NCBI RefSeq assembly: GCF_013391085.1
Contig: NZ_CP058334.1
Coordinates: forward strand, 2,294,001-2,358,000
DNA from: Natronomonas halophila
GTDB taxonomy: Archaea; Halobacteriota; Halobacteria; Halobacteriales; Haloarculaceae
Length of the DNA stretch: 64,000 nt
Reading direction: 5' to 3'
A program made the translations under genes and the position numbers. The notes below the pieces were generated by a model that saw nothing but the letters and a program-made list of their open reading frames with translations, was not told the origin of the DNA and did no database searches. Shown here piece by piece: positions 1 to 7,220 of this stretch; the stretch's first letter is position 1, and each line of letters opens with the position of its first letter.

Positions 1-52
1 ACCCACGGCGACTCCGAACCCGGGACGAAGGTTCGATAACGCCGCCGATTCG

Positions 53-62
53 CCTTTTATAG
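53..62 (+). promoter_or_regulatory. TATA-like box upstream of the first gene pair
   Basis: The AT-rich stretch CCTTTTATAG lies in otherwise GC-rich DNA about 58 nt before the first start codon. It resembles a haloarchaeal TATA box, which would give a short leader. Nothing else is recognised in bases 1-118. Confidence 0.35.
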
Positions 63-118
63 ACAGCAACGGCGTCCGGTCCCGACAACCATTTGCGCGG
101 CCTCTCCCTAACCCAGTT

Positions 119-331
119 ATGAGCGACCGCGAGGACCCCCCGGCATCGGCCGAGGACGAAGACGACGATGAATGGGCCTACACGCTCTCGGACCTCGAGG
201 ACCGTGATGCGGCCGCCGAGGAGCGTATCCGGCCAATCGAGGCCGGTACGCCGTCGCTGGAGGGGACCGTCTTCGTCCTTCTGGGCGTCGCCTTTGCCGT
301 CTTCATCATCTCGCGGCTTTTCTTGGGTTGA
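119..331 (+). CDS. small acidic membrane-anchored protein
   Basis: This 70-aa protein has an Asp/Glu-rich soluble N-terminal half and one C-terminal transmembrane helix (about residues 50-69, SLEGTVFVLLGVAFAVFIIS) ending in RLFLG. The layout suggests a cytoplasmic N-terminus tethered to the membrane. It precedes the NfeD gene by 71 nt, in the same orientation. I recognise it only as a type of small haloarchaeal membrane protein; the function is unknown. A partner role for the NfeD protein is inferred from position only. Confidence 0.7.
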   Translation: MSDREDPPASAEDEDDDEWAYTLSDLEDRDAAAEERIRPIEAGTPSLEGTVFVLLGVAFAVFIISRLFLG

Positions 332-402
332 GGCATCTGACTCGCGCTATGCGGTGCGGTTTCGGTCCGAACCATTAACCTCCGGTACCTCTAAGCGGTG
401 GT

Positions 403-975
403 ATGGCCGAACTCTTCGGCTACTCGGTACCGTTCCTGCTCGTCGTCGCCGGAGCGGTGCTGATGGTCATGGAGGCGTTCGCCCCCGGCGCACACTTCAT
501 CGTCATCGGACTCGCCCTGCTCACGGCGGGTCTCGTCGGGTTGGCCGTCGGGCCAGCGCTGCCGACGGCCGTCCTGCCGTTGGTCCTTGCTGGCGTCGTC
601 CTCGCTGCTGGCGGCGCCGCCCTCTACGTCTACCGGACGTTCGATTTCTACGGCGGAAAGGGCGCCGGCACGACCTCGGATTCGGCGTCCCTGCGCGGCA
701 AGACCGGCCACGTCACCGAACGGGTCACGAAAAACGACGGCGAGATAAAACTGGACAGTGGCGGTTTCAACCCCTACTATCAGGCTCGTGCGATGGACGG
801 CGAGATAGCCGAAGGCGAGGAAGTGATGGTCGTCGACCCCGGCGGCGGCAACGTGGTCACCGTCGAATCCGTCTCGGCCTTCGAGGACGACATCGACCGC
901 GAACTCGCCGCCGACCGTCAGCAGGAGGACACCGAGGCCGAGCGGAACGCCGACGAGGAACGCGACGCCGCCTGA
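403..975 (+). CDS. NfeD family membrane protein
   Basis: The 190-aa protein has an N-terminal block of three to four hydrophobic helices (about residues 5-85) containing an APGAHF motif, then an OB-fold-like soluble domain (about 95-155) with GKTGHVTERV and an acidic tail. This is the short NfeD type (ClpP-class) without a protease domain. NfeD proteins work with SPFH/stomatin proteins in membrane-domain organisation. An SPFH gene does lie in this window, but 12 kb away rather than adjacent. The start follows an AT-rich CATTAACC box by about 25 nt. Confidence 0.85.
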   Translation: MAELFGYSVPFLLVVAGAVLMVMEAFAPGAHFIVIGLALLTAGLVGLAVGPALPTAVLPLVLAGVVLAAGGAALYVYRTFDFYGGKGAGTTSDSASLRGKTGHVTERVTKNDGEIKLDSGGFNPYYQARAMDGEIAEGEEVMVVDPGGGNVVTVESVSAFEDDIDRELAADRQQEDTEAERNADEERDAA

Positions 976-997
976 GGCCCGCTCGGCGGTCGGGTGA

Positions 998-1564
998 CTA
1001 TGTTTCGCCGAGCGTGGCGACCACGAGGAACGTTTCGGGTCGAACCGCCTCGTGGACGATTTCGAAGCCGTGGTCGCCGAGCGCTGCCGTCGCCTCTTCG
1101 ACGGTGAATCGCTCGTCGACCGGCGGGCCGTGTTCGCCGCTGCCCGTCGCGGCCCAGTCGACGATGGCGAGTCGTCCGCCGGGCGCCAGGACGCGGCTGA
1201 TTTCCGCAATGGCCTCGTCGCTCGCGAACTCGTGGTAGGTCATCGTCGAGAACGCGGCGTCGAGGCCGTCGTCGGCCAGCGGGAGGTCGCCCACGCCGCT
1301 GGTTACGGGTTCGACGTTCTCCGGGAGGCCCTTCTCCCGGTAGTAGTCGTGCATCTCCTCCTGTATATCGACGGCGTACACCCGGTCTGCATGGGGGGCG
1401 ACCTCGTCGGTATAGAAGCCGGTGCCGCTCCCGAGGTCGGCGACGGTGTCGGTCCCTTCGGGGGCGACGGCCCAGAGCAGTTCCTCCGCCGAGAGGAACC
1501 GGTACCGTCGGGCGGCGTCTTCGAGTCGGTCGGCACCGGCGGCGTCGAAGGTGTGATACCCCAT
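998..1564 (-). CDS. class I SAM-dependent methyltransferase
   Basis: This is a 188-aa protein starting MGYHTF. Motif I is VADLGSGTGFY (SAM-binding glycine loop), the acidic post-motif is VYAVDIQ, and there is a LAPGGRLAIVDW motif typical of the UbiE/Methyltransf_11 group. The start codon overlaps the stop of the upstream DUF302 gene (TAATG-type, 1 nt), so the two are probably translated together. A longer reading frame upstream is only the shadow of that neighbour. Substrate unknown. Tellurite, arsenite or thiol methylation would fit the neighbourhood but is inference. Confidence 0.85.
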   Translation of the reverse strand: MGYHTFDAAGADRLEDAARRYRFLSAEELLWAVAPEGTDTVADLGSGTGFYTDEVAPHADRVYAVDIQEEMHDYYREKGLPENVEPVTSGVGDLPLADDGLDAAFSTMTYHEFASDEAIAEISRVLAPGGRLAIVDWAATGSGEHGPPVDERFTVEEATAALGDHGFEIVHEAVRPETFLVVATLGET

Positions 1565-2004
1565 TACAGGTTCCCGAAGGCGTCGTCGACGAGTTCGCCG
1601 GTTTCGGCGATGATGTCGGCCATTTCCTCGTCGTCGGGCGACATCCCGAGGAGGCGAGCGATGCGCATGATGGAGACGTGGTAGACGCGCTGTCGGCCGG
1701 GCGCTTCCTCCCAGACGACGACGTTGCAGGGCATCAGCGCGCCGAGGCGGTTGTCGGTGGCGTCGAGCGCACGGTCGGCCATGTTCGGGTTGCACGCGCC
1801 GAGGACGTGGTAGGGGTCCCGCCCCGCGTCGACCTTCTCGTTGAGCATCTCGGAGACGGAGAACTCGACGGGGATGCCGAACCCGGCGTCCGTGAAGGCC
1901 TCACGGACGTGTTCGATGGCTTCCTCGTGGCCCATCTCGAGGGTCGTCTGTTCTTCACCGATTTCGTCCGGGTCGATCTGCGAGGGGTCGATAGGGAGTG
2001 GCAT
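1564..2004 (-). CDS. DUF302 family protein
   Basis: The 146-aa protein carries a DUF302 domain over most of its length, including FTDAGFGIPVEFSVSEML, the LGACNPNMADRAL motif and CNVVVWEE. The conserved Cys in GACNP and the following CNVVVW Cys are both present. DUF302 proteins are often found with sulfur, redox or heavy-metal genes; their chemistry is not established. It heads a two-gene minus-strand operon with the methyltransferase. An AT-rich AATATATTA stretch lies just upstream of the start. Confidence 0.8.
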   Translation of the reverse strand: MPLPIDPSQIDPDEIGEEQTTLEMGHEEAIEHVREAFTDAGFGIPVEFSVSEMLNEKVDAGRDPYHVLGACNPNMADRALDATDNRLGALMPCNVVVWEEAPGRQRVYHVSIMRIARLLGMSPDDEEMADIIAETGELVDDAFGNL

Positions 2005-2135
2005 TCACGTAATATATTGGGTGCTTGGAGAAAAACTCTTTCGGCACCGACATCGGAGGACATGGGATATACTGGTTAAATCGGCCGATCAATAACCACA
2101 AAGCCAATCAACGTCGATAGTGTTCTTGCGCATAA

Positions 2136-2873
2136 ATGGATAATAAGAGCAATATTACGCGGCGCAGAGTCCTCCTCGCTGGTGGGGCGACGACGGTCTT
2201 CGGCGGCGGTATCGCGTATCTCGCGTCCCGCTCCGAATCGAGCAGTCCGACGTACGTTCCCGAGGCCTCCGGGTCGAGCGAGGGGACGACTGGTCTCGGT
2301 ATCGAACTCGCCGGCCGGCCCATCGCTGGTAACGCCGATGCACCGGTCGATATCTACTACTGGACCGATTACCTCTGTCCCTTCTGCAAGAAGTTCGAGA
2401 CGGAGACGCTTCCGGACCTCGGCTCGAACTACATCGATACCGGTGAGGTGCGGCTTGTCGCTCTCTCGTATCCCAACATCGGGGAGTACTCGATGCCCGC
2501 GGCCGTCTGGGGCCGCTGTGTCTGGTCGCAGGTCGCCGACAGCAACCCGGACGCGTTCTGGCGGTGGCACGAGGCGGCCTTCGACGAACAGGCGGAATCC
2601 GGCAAGGACTGGGCCGACGAGGGGACCTTCCGGGGCGTCACCGAACGGACTGCCGGCGTCGCCGTCTCCGAAGTCGATTCTTGCCGGCAGAACCGCCGCG
2701 AGGAGATCCGCGCCTCCATCGAGCCGAACCTCGAGATCGCGCAGTCGGCTGGGATACAGGGCACGCCGGGGTTCGTCATCTACAACCGCGATTCGGAGGC
2801 GGCGGGAAAGCTCGTCGGCGCCCACCCCTATGAGAACTTCGAGAGCGCCATCGAACGGGTTCGACAGGCATGA
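2136..2873 (+). CDS. DsbA-like thiol-disulfide protein, exported
   Basis: The 245-aa protein begins with NITRRRVLLAGGATT, a twin-arginine-like signal followed by a hydrophobic segment, so it is probably exported and may stay membrane-anchored. The thioredoxin-fold domain has the active site C81-P-F-C84 (DYLCPFCKKFE) and the cis-proline loop GIQGTPGFVIYN near residue 209, as in DsbA/DSBA-type oxidoreductases. Its stop overlaps the next gene by 4 nt (ATGA), and that gene overlaps a third the same way, giving a tight three-gene unit. The role is disulfide exchange outside the membrane, with the two downstream membrane proteins as likely redox partners (inference). Confidence 0.88.
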   Translation: MDNKSNITRRRVLLAGGATTVFGGGIAYLASRSESSSPTYVPEASGSSEGTTGLGIELAGRPIAGNADAPVDIYYWTDYLCPFCKKFETETLPDLGSNYIDTGEVRLVALSYPNIGEYSMPAAVWGRCVWSQVADSNPDAFWRWHEAAFDEQAESGKDWADEGTFRGVTERTAGVAVSEVDSCRQNRREEIRASIEPNLEIAQSAGIQGTPGFVIYNRDSEAAGKLVGAHPYENFESAIERVRQA

Positions 2874-3421
2874 CCGAAACTCATCCCACCCGCGGGTCGT
2901 GGGTCCGTGACCTCGTGTCGGCGCTCGGCTACCCGCTCACGTCGAACCGCCGACTGCTGGTCGCGGGTGCCGTCGCGGTGCTGACCTACGCGCTGTTGGT
3001 GTTGAGCACGTTCCCGCAGTTCACGATACAGCTTCTGGCGAGGGACCCGACCGATATCTTCTATGCGGTGGCGTCGCTGACCCGCGAGACGTATCTGAGC
3101 GTCGGCTGGGTCGGCCTGGGTCTCGTCACGACATATGCGCTGTTGACGGGCGTGGCCGTGACGAACGCGGTCACGCTCTTCCGTCGGGCCCGCCGAAGGA
3201 GTGCCTCGACGGCCCTCGGTATCCTTCCGGGCTTTCTGGCCGCCGGCTGTGCGAGCTGTGGCGCCGGCGTCCTCAGCGCTTTGGGCTTCGTCGGCGCGAT
3301 GGCGGCCCTGCCCTTCGAGGGGAACCTCCTCCGACTCGGCGGCATCCTCCTGTTGCTGTTCTTCCTCGGCCGGACCGGCGACCCCCGGACCTGTTCCATC
3401 GATGGAGGGTTCCTCTCGTGA
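2870..3421 (+). CDS. membrane protein with intramembrane CASC motif
   Basis: The 183-aa protein has about four transmembrane helices (roughly residues 28-50, 78-105, 115-140 and 145-168). The third contains C127-A-S-C130 in GCASCGAG, and a further Cys176 lies in the C-terminal tail. It overlaps the DsbA-like gene by 4 nt and the next membrane gene by 4 nt. I do not recognise a characterised family. Vicinal cysteines at a membrane position beside a DsbA-like protein suggest a DsbB/VKOR-like electron carrier, but there is no clear sequence match to either. Confidence 0.75.
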   Translation: MTETHPTRGSWVRDLVSALGYPLTSNRRLLVAGAVAVLTYALLVLSTFPQFTIQLLARDPTDIFYAVASLTRETYLSVGWVGLGLVTTYALLTGVAVTNAVTLFRRARRRSASTALGILPGFLAAGCASCGAGVLSALGFVGAMAALPFEGNLLRLGGILLLLFFLGRTGDPRTCSIDGGFLS

Positions 3422-3843
3422 CGGACGCCGAACGCTCGGGTCGCCGACGGCGTCTGCTCAAGAGTCTCGGCGTCGGGGTCGGCGCATTCCTGCTTTTCGG
3501 GGCCGTCACGGGCCTCCTTCCCAACCCCATCTACGTTCGCATGGTCGAGCGCACGCCGGCCGATTACGTCTTCCTCGTCGCGACTGCCGCCTTCGCCGCG
3601 GCGTTCGTCTACCAGCGGTCGCTGACCGATGACCCCATCGGGGACCGCTTTGCGGCCGGCGGAATCGTCGGCGGTTTCCTCGCCTTCGGTTGTCCCATCT
3701 GTAACGCGGTGTTGCTCGCGCTGTTCAGTTCTTCGGCGTTGATGACCTACTTTGATCCGCTCCGGCCCGTTCTCGGCGCCGTGAACGTCCTGCTTTTCGT
3801 CGGCCTGCTCTACTATCAGCGCCGCCGGTGTACGCGCTGTTGA
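3418..3843 (+). CDS. membrane protein with CPIC motif and CTRC terminus
   Basis: The 141-aa protein has about four transmembrane segments. GCPICNAV places C92-P-I-C95 in a membrane segment, and the protein ends RRRCTRC (C138, C141), giving two CxxC pairs. The GTG start overlaps the previous stop (GTGA). The CPxC spacing mimics a thioredoxin active site, although the helix is hydrophobic. It looks like a diverged sibling of the previous gene (G-C-x-x-C in a helix followed by a small-residue run). A redox partner of the upstream DsbA-like protein is inferred from context. Confidence 0.75.
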   Translation: MTDAERSGRRRRLLKSLGVGVGAFLLFGAVTGLLPNPIYVRMVERTPADYVFLVATAAFAAAFVYQRSLTDDPIGDRFAAGGIVGGFLAFGCPICNAVLLALFSSSALMTYFDPLRPVLGAVNVLLFVGLLYYQRRRCTRC

Positions 3844-3948
3844 GGAACAGGTCGGTCCTTCAATTCTGAAATATCGGCGGTGTTCGGCCGTTCTCCCCCC
3901 GCGGGAATAGCCACGAATCTTATAACCGAGTACAGCGTAATGTTGGGT

Positions 3949-4167
3949 ATGGAGACCAATATTGGTTCGACCGACCGACTCGTTCGACTTGTGGCGGGTG
4001 TGATACTGGCGGCGCTCGGCCTCGCGAACTTCGGTGGCGTCGTGGAACTCGGCTACACCGTCGCCCTGATTGCCATCGTTGTCGGGGCCGTCCTCGTCGG
4101 GACTGCCCTGACCCGGATGTGCTTGATCTACCGCATCATCGGCGTCGATACCTGCGCGACGCGGTAG
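3949..4167 (+). CDS. DUF2892 (YgaP-like) small membrane protein
   Basis: The 72-aa protein begins METNIGSTDRLVRLVAG and has two helices followed by TRMCLIYRIIGVDTC. This is the DUF2892 pattern (NIGxxDRxVRxxxG...CPxYxxxGxxTC) that is fused to rhodanese domains in YgaP. The start is placed at 3949 because a TATA-like CTTATAACC sits about 25 nt upstream, consistent with leaderless translation; 3940 and 3880 are alternatives. The next gene begins 2 nt after the stop. A role in sulfur or cyanide detoxification is a family association only. Confidence 0.82.
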   Translation: METNIGSTDRLVRLVAGVILAALGLANFGGVVELGYTVALIAIVVGAVLVGTALTRMCLIYRIIGVDTCATR

Positions 4168-4168
4168 G

Positions 4169-4762
4169 ATGGAGCGCTTCCAGAACACGGGCCAACCCGA
4201 CTGGGACTGGTGGGGTCGGCTGTGGCCGACGCCCGGGGAGACCCTGCGCCGACTCGGCGTCGAGTCGGACCAGTCGCTTGCCGAGGTCGGGTCCGGAAAC
4301 GGCTACTTCGCGCTTCCAGCCGCCAGGATAACCGCCCCCGGGACGGTGTACGCCATCGACCTCGATGAGTCACTGCTCGCGGAACTGGAAGCCCTCGCCG
4401 ACCGACAGGGCATCGACAACGTAGAAACCCTCTGTTGTGACGCGCGGGCGCTGACGGACGGCCTTCCCGAGGCCGTCGATACGGTCCTACTGGCGAACGC
4501 GTTCCACGGAATCTCCGACCCCGAGGCCTTCGCCGCGGAGGCGTTCGAAGCGCTCGCTCCCGGGGGACGGTTCCTGGTCGTCAACTGGCAGGACCGCCCG
4601 CGCACCGAGACGACCGTACTGGGCGAGCCCCGCGGGCCGCCGACCGAACTCCGGGTTTCGCCCTCGGAGACGCGGGCTATTATCGAGGACGCCGCTCCGT
4701 TTTCGACCGCTCGTCGCGTCGAGTTACCGCCCTACCACTACGCGCTCTGCTTCGAGCGGTAG
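4169..4762 (+). CDS. class I SAM-dependent methyltransferase
   Basis: The 197-aa protein opens with RFQNTGQPDWDWWGRLWPTP, a Trp-rich leader seen in a subgroup of small methyltransferases. Motif I (LAEVGSGNGYFALPAA), VYAIDLDESLL and LAPGGRFLVVNWQDRP follow. It starts 2 nt after the DUF2892 gene, so the two are probably cotranscribed. Substrate unknown; the thiol/sulfur neighbourhood hints at a small-molecule substrate. Confidence 0.85.
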   Translation: MERFQNTGQPDWDWWGRLWPTPGETLRRLGVESDQSLAEVGSGNGYFALPAARITAPGTVYAIDLDESLLAELEALADRQGIDNVETLCCDARALTDGLPEAVDTVLLANAFHGISDPEAFAAEAFEALAPGGRFLVVNWQDRPRTETTVLGEPRGPPTELRVSPSETRAIIEDAAPFSTARRVELPPYHYALCFER

Positions 4763-4810
4763 CACGGTCGGTCCCTTTTCAAGTTCGTTTGATGTACGCT
4801 GATTGACCCC

Positions 4811-4836
4811 TGCCGAGCCGGAGGATTCGAACCTTC
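4811..4836 (-). repeat. tRNA T-arm-like fragment, possible integration scar
   Basis: Read on the minus strand this stretch gives AAGGTTCGAATCCTCC followed by GGCTCGGCA, which resembles a tRNA T-arm and acceptor 3' strand. There is no matching 5' half, D-arm or anticodon arm nearby. The T-stem has one mismatch and the discriminator would be C, so this is not a functional tRNA. Integrases often leave such 3' tRNA pieces as attachment-site remnants. The fragment lies at the border of the TusA/persulfide gene group. Confidence 0.3.
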
Positions 4837-4900
4837 AAAAATCGTCGTCGCGACAGTGGAACAGAGGGAAGAACAGTCGGGATACTGCGAGCCGGGAACG

Positions 4901-5473
4901 TTAGACGAGCAGTTGGATGTCGGCATCGGCCATGTCCTCGAGGGCCGTCGCCGCGCCGACGCCGGTGGTGACGCCGTCGTAGAAGTCGTCCTCGTCGTAG
5001 TCCATCAGGTCGATGGTCATCTGACAGGCCTGGAACTCCACGCCCATGTCGAGGGAGGTCTCGAGGAGCTCCTCGATGGAGGCCGTGTCGTTGTCCTCGA
5101 TTTTCTTCTCCATCATCTTCGTCGTCATGCGGTCCATGCCGGGGAGCGCGCCGACGATGTTCGGGACGGGCATGCTCGGGTTGCCGACCGAACTCAACTG
5201 GAGGTTCTTGGACTTCTCCTCGTGGAGGATGTCCAGCCCCCAGAACGTGTGGAAGACCGTGACGTCGTAGCCGAAGGCGGCGGCCGTGCTGGCGAGGATG
5301 AGCGGCGGGTACGCCATGTCGAGGGTCCCCTTCGTCGCGATGATGCTCATCTTCTTGGTGTCGTCGCCCTCTGTGGCCTCAGCCAGCGATTCCTCGAGTT
5401 CGTCGATGCGCGCAGCCAGCTCCGCACGCGAGGGGGTGTCGTCGGCCGACGCGTCTGGTGTATCCGTACTCAT
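4901..5473 (-). CDS. DsrE/DsrF/DsrH-like family protein
   Basis: The 190-aa protein has a charged, coiled-coil-like N-terminus (residues 15-35), then a DsrE-type domain beginning KKMSIIATKGTLDMAYPPL, with GYDVTVFHTFWGL and a conserved Cys in VEFQACQMTIDLM. DsrE-like proteins bind or relay persulfide sulfur. It follows tusA by 2 nt in a two-gene minus-strand operon, a pairing seen in sulfur-oxidising bacteria and archaea. Its likely role is a sulfane-sulfur carrier or peroxiredoxin-like partner of TusA in the cytoplasm. Confidence 0.88.
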   Translation of the reverse strand: MSTDTPDASADDTPSRAELAARIDELEESLAEATEGDDTKKMSIIATKGTLDMAYPPLILASTAAAFGYDVTVFHTFWGLDILHEEKSKNLQLSSVGNPSMPVPNIVGALPGMDRMTTKMMEKKIEDNDTASIEELLETSLDMGVEFQACQMTIDLMDYDEDDFYDGVTTGVGAATALEDMADADIQLLV

Positions 5474-5475
5474 GT

Positions 5476-5721
5476 TTACTCCGTCTTGCGGACGTAGTGT
5501 TTGTACACGTCGGCGCCTTCCTCCTGGCCGAGCAGCTCGACACCGTCCGTTCCGGACGCCCAGCCGTCGATGTCGCTCATGCTACCGGAGTCAGTCGCCA
5601 GGACCTCCAGCACCTCGCCTTCGCCGAGGTCGTCGATTGCGCCTTTGGTCTTGACGACCGGCATGGGACACGATTCACCTTTCACGTCGAGCGTCTCCGA
5701 GATATCGTATTCAGCACTCAT
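5476..5721 (-). CDS. tusA: TusA family sulfur carrier protein
   Basis: The 81-aa protein starts MSAEYDISETLDVKGESC. It contains the family signature with the sulfur-accepting Cys in GESCPMPVVKTKGAI (CPxP) and the typical two-strand end (VYKHYVRKT). The start at 5721 gives standard TusA length; a 31-codon upstream extension would cross the promoter. It is the first gene of the tusA-dsrE pair and is divergent from the rhodanese-MBL gene across a 249-bp control region. Confidence 0.92.
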   Translation of the reverse strand: MSAEYDISETLDVKGESCPMPVVKTKGAIDDLGEGEVLEVLATDSGSMSDIDGWASGTDGVELLGQEEGADVYKHYVRKTE

Positions 5722-5970
5722 GGTTTGTCTGCTCCGTTGGTCTGTATTGGAGCTATCGCACAATATTAGGTCTGTGGTTAAAAGAATGTTGGTTCTTGTG
5801 CCTATTACAAACAACTATTCTCCCGATGGACGCGAATCAGTGGCCTTGAAGGCCCCAATGAGCGCGTATCAGGCACTAATAGAACTCCTACCTCGAATCT
5901 ATATTGTGTGATTTATGGATTACTATGCAAACTCTTTTGTACGCCGGTCCGATACAAGCGAGTGTACGAT
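5722..5970. promoter_or_regulatory. divergent control region with two ATTGT-type sites
   Basis: This 249-bp gap separates tusA (minus) from the rhodanese-MBL gene (plus) and is much richer in AT than the coding DNA. On the minus strand a TATA-like CTTTTAACC (5776-5785 region) is followed by AATATTGTGCGATAG (5753-5767). On the plus strand TATATTGTGTGATTT (5900-5914) precedes an AAACTCTTTTG stretch. Both fit ATTGTRYRNT, which also occurs before the TauE, regulator and thioredoxin genes. No gene is seen inside. Confidence 0.55.
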
Positions 5971-7212
5971 ATGAACGCCGAAGATTTCCCGACTCCCGAC
6001 GTCGAAGTCGAGACGGTCGCACCGGAAACGCTGAAGGACGACATCGACGCGGGCGAGGACGTGACGCTCCTCGACGCGCGCATGGAATCGGATTACGAGG
6101 AATGGCACATCGACGGTGAGAACATCACCTCGATCAACGTCCCCTACTTCGAGTTCCTGGAGGACGACATCGACGAGGACGTTCTCGAAGGGATTCCCGA
6201 GGACCGCGAAGTGACCGTCCTCTGTGCGAAGGGCGGCGCCAGCGAGTACGTCGCAGGCACGCTCGCGGAACGCGGCTACGACGTCAACCACCTCGAGGAC
6301 GGTATGAACGGCTGGGCCGGCATCTACGAGGCCGTCGAGGTCACCGACTACGACGGCGCCGGCACGCTGCTGCAGTACCAGCGGCCCTCCTCTGGCTGTC
6401 TCGGATATCTGGTCTACGACGACGGCGAAGCCGCCATCATCGACCCGCTCCGGGTCTTCACCGACCGCTACCTCGAGGACGCCGAGGAACTCGGCGTCGA
6501 GCTGAAGTACGCGCTGGACACCCACATCCACGCCGACCACATCTCCGGCGTCCGCAACCTCGATGCGGAGGGCGTCGAAGGCGTCATCCCCGAAGCGGCC
6601 GTCGACCGTGGCGTCACCTACGCCGCGGAGCGAAGCTCCGCGAGCCCTGCCTCGCAAGCTCGGCAGAACGCTGACGAACTGACCACGGCCGAGGACGGCG
6701 ACACCTTCGAAGTCGGCGACGCCACCATCGAGGCCGTCTACACGCCCGGCCACACCACGGGCATGACCTCCTACCTCATCGACGACAGCCTGCTGGCAAC
6801 CGGTGACGGGCTGTTCATCGAGAGCGTCGCCCGCCCCGACCTCGAAGAGGGCGACGACGGCGCGCCCGAGGCGGCTCGGATGCTCTACGAATCCCTGCAG
6901 GAACGCGTCCTGACGCTGCCCGACGAGACGCTCGTCGGTGGCGCCCACTTCAGCGACGCCGCCGAACCCGCCGCGGACGGCACCTACACCGCGCCCATCG
7001 GCGACCTCGTCGAGGAGATGGACGCCCTGACGATGGACGAAGACGAGTTCGTCGAACTCATCCTCTCGGACATGCCGCCCCGCCCGGCCAACTACGAGGA
7101 CATCATCGCGACGAACCTCGGACAGAACGCCGTCGACGACGAGGAAGCGTTCACGCTCGAACTCGGGCCGAACAACTGCGCCGCGAGCCAGGAATCCCTC
7201 GCGGGTGACTAA
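5971..7212 (+). CDS. rhodanese-metallo-beta-lactamase fusion, persulfide dioxygenase type
   Basis: The 413-aa protein has an N-terminal rhodanese domain (about 12-125) with active-site loop C85-AKGGAS, then a metallo-beta-lactamase domain (about 130-345) with T-H185-I-H187-A-D189-H190, H261 (PGHTTG), D279 (TGDG) and H326 (GGAHF). This suits an ETHE1-like sulfur dioxygenase oxidising glutathione-type or low-molecular-weight persulfide to sulfite. Most such fusions place rhodanese at the C-terminus; here it is first. Residues about 221-232 (RSSASPASQARQ) are encoded by a palindrome and look like an insertion. The start at 5971 begins directly at the rhodanese domain. It leads a plus-strand series with the YeeE/YedE genes. 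Confidence 0.9.
   Translation: MNAEDFPTPDVEVETVAPETLKDDIDAGEDVTLLDARMESDYEEWHIDGENITSINVPYFEFLEDDIDEDVLEGIPEDREVTVLCAKGGASEYVAGTLAERGYDVNHLEDGMNGWAGIYEAVEVTDYDGAGTLLQYQRPSSGCLGYLVYDDGEAAIIDPLRVFTDRYLEDAEELGVELKYALDTHIHADHISGVRNLDAEGVEGVIPEAAVDRGVTYAAERSSASPASQARQNADELTTAEDGDTFEVGDATIEAVYTPGHTTGMTSYLIDDSLLATGDGLFIESVARPDLEEGDDGAPEAARMLYESLQERVLTLPDETLVGGAHFSDAAEPAADGTYTAPIGDLVEEMDALTMDEDEFVELILSDMPPRPANYEDIIATNLGQNAVDDEEAFTLELGPNNCAASQESLAGD
6625..6664. repeat. palindromic insertion inside a coding region
   Basis: GCGGAGCGAAGCTCCGC (6625-6641) is a perfect 7-3-7 palindrome. It is followed by GCGAGCCCTGCCTCGCAAGC, a second, weaker dyad. Together they encode the Ser/Ala/Arg-rich stretch between the HxHxDH motif and the next conserved block of the MBL domain. 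The insertion keeps the reading frame and resembles the GCGAGCGAAGC-type intergenic repeats elsewhere in this window. Confidence 0.6.
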
Positions 7213-7220
7213 CACTGCCG

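Noticed and set aside
168-1238. Long Arg-rich frame overlapping NfeD
   Set aside because: Shadow frame of the two acidic genes on the same strand; composition is unlike a halophile protein and there is no domain.
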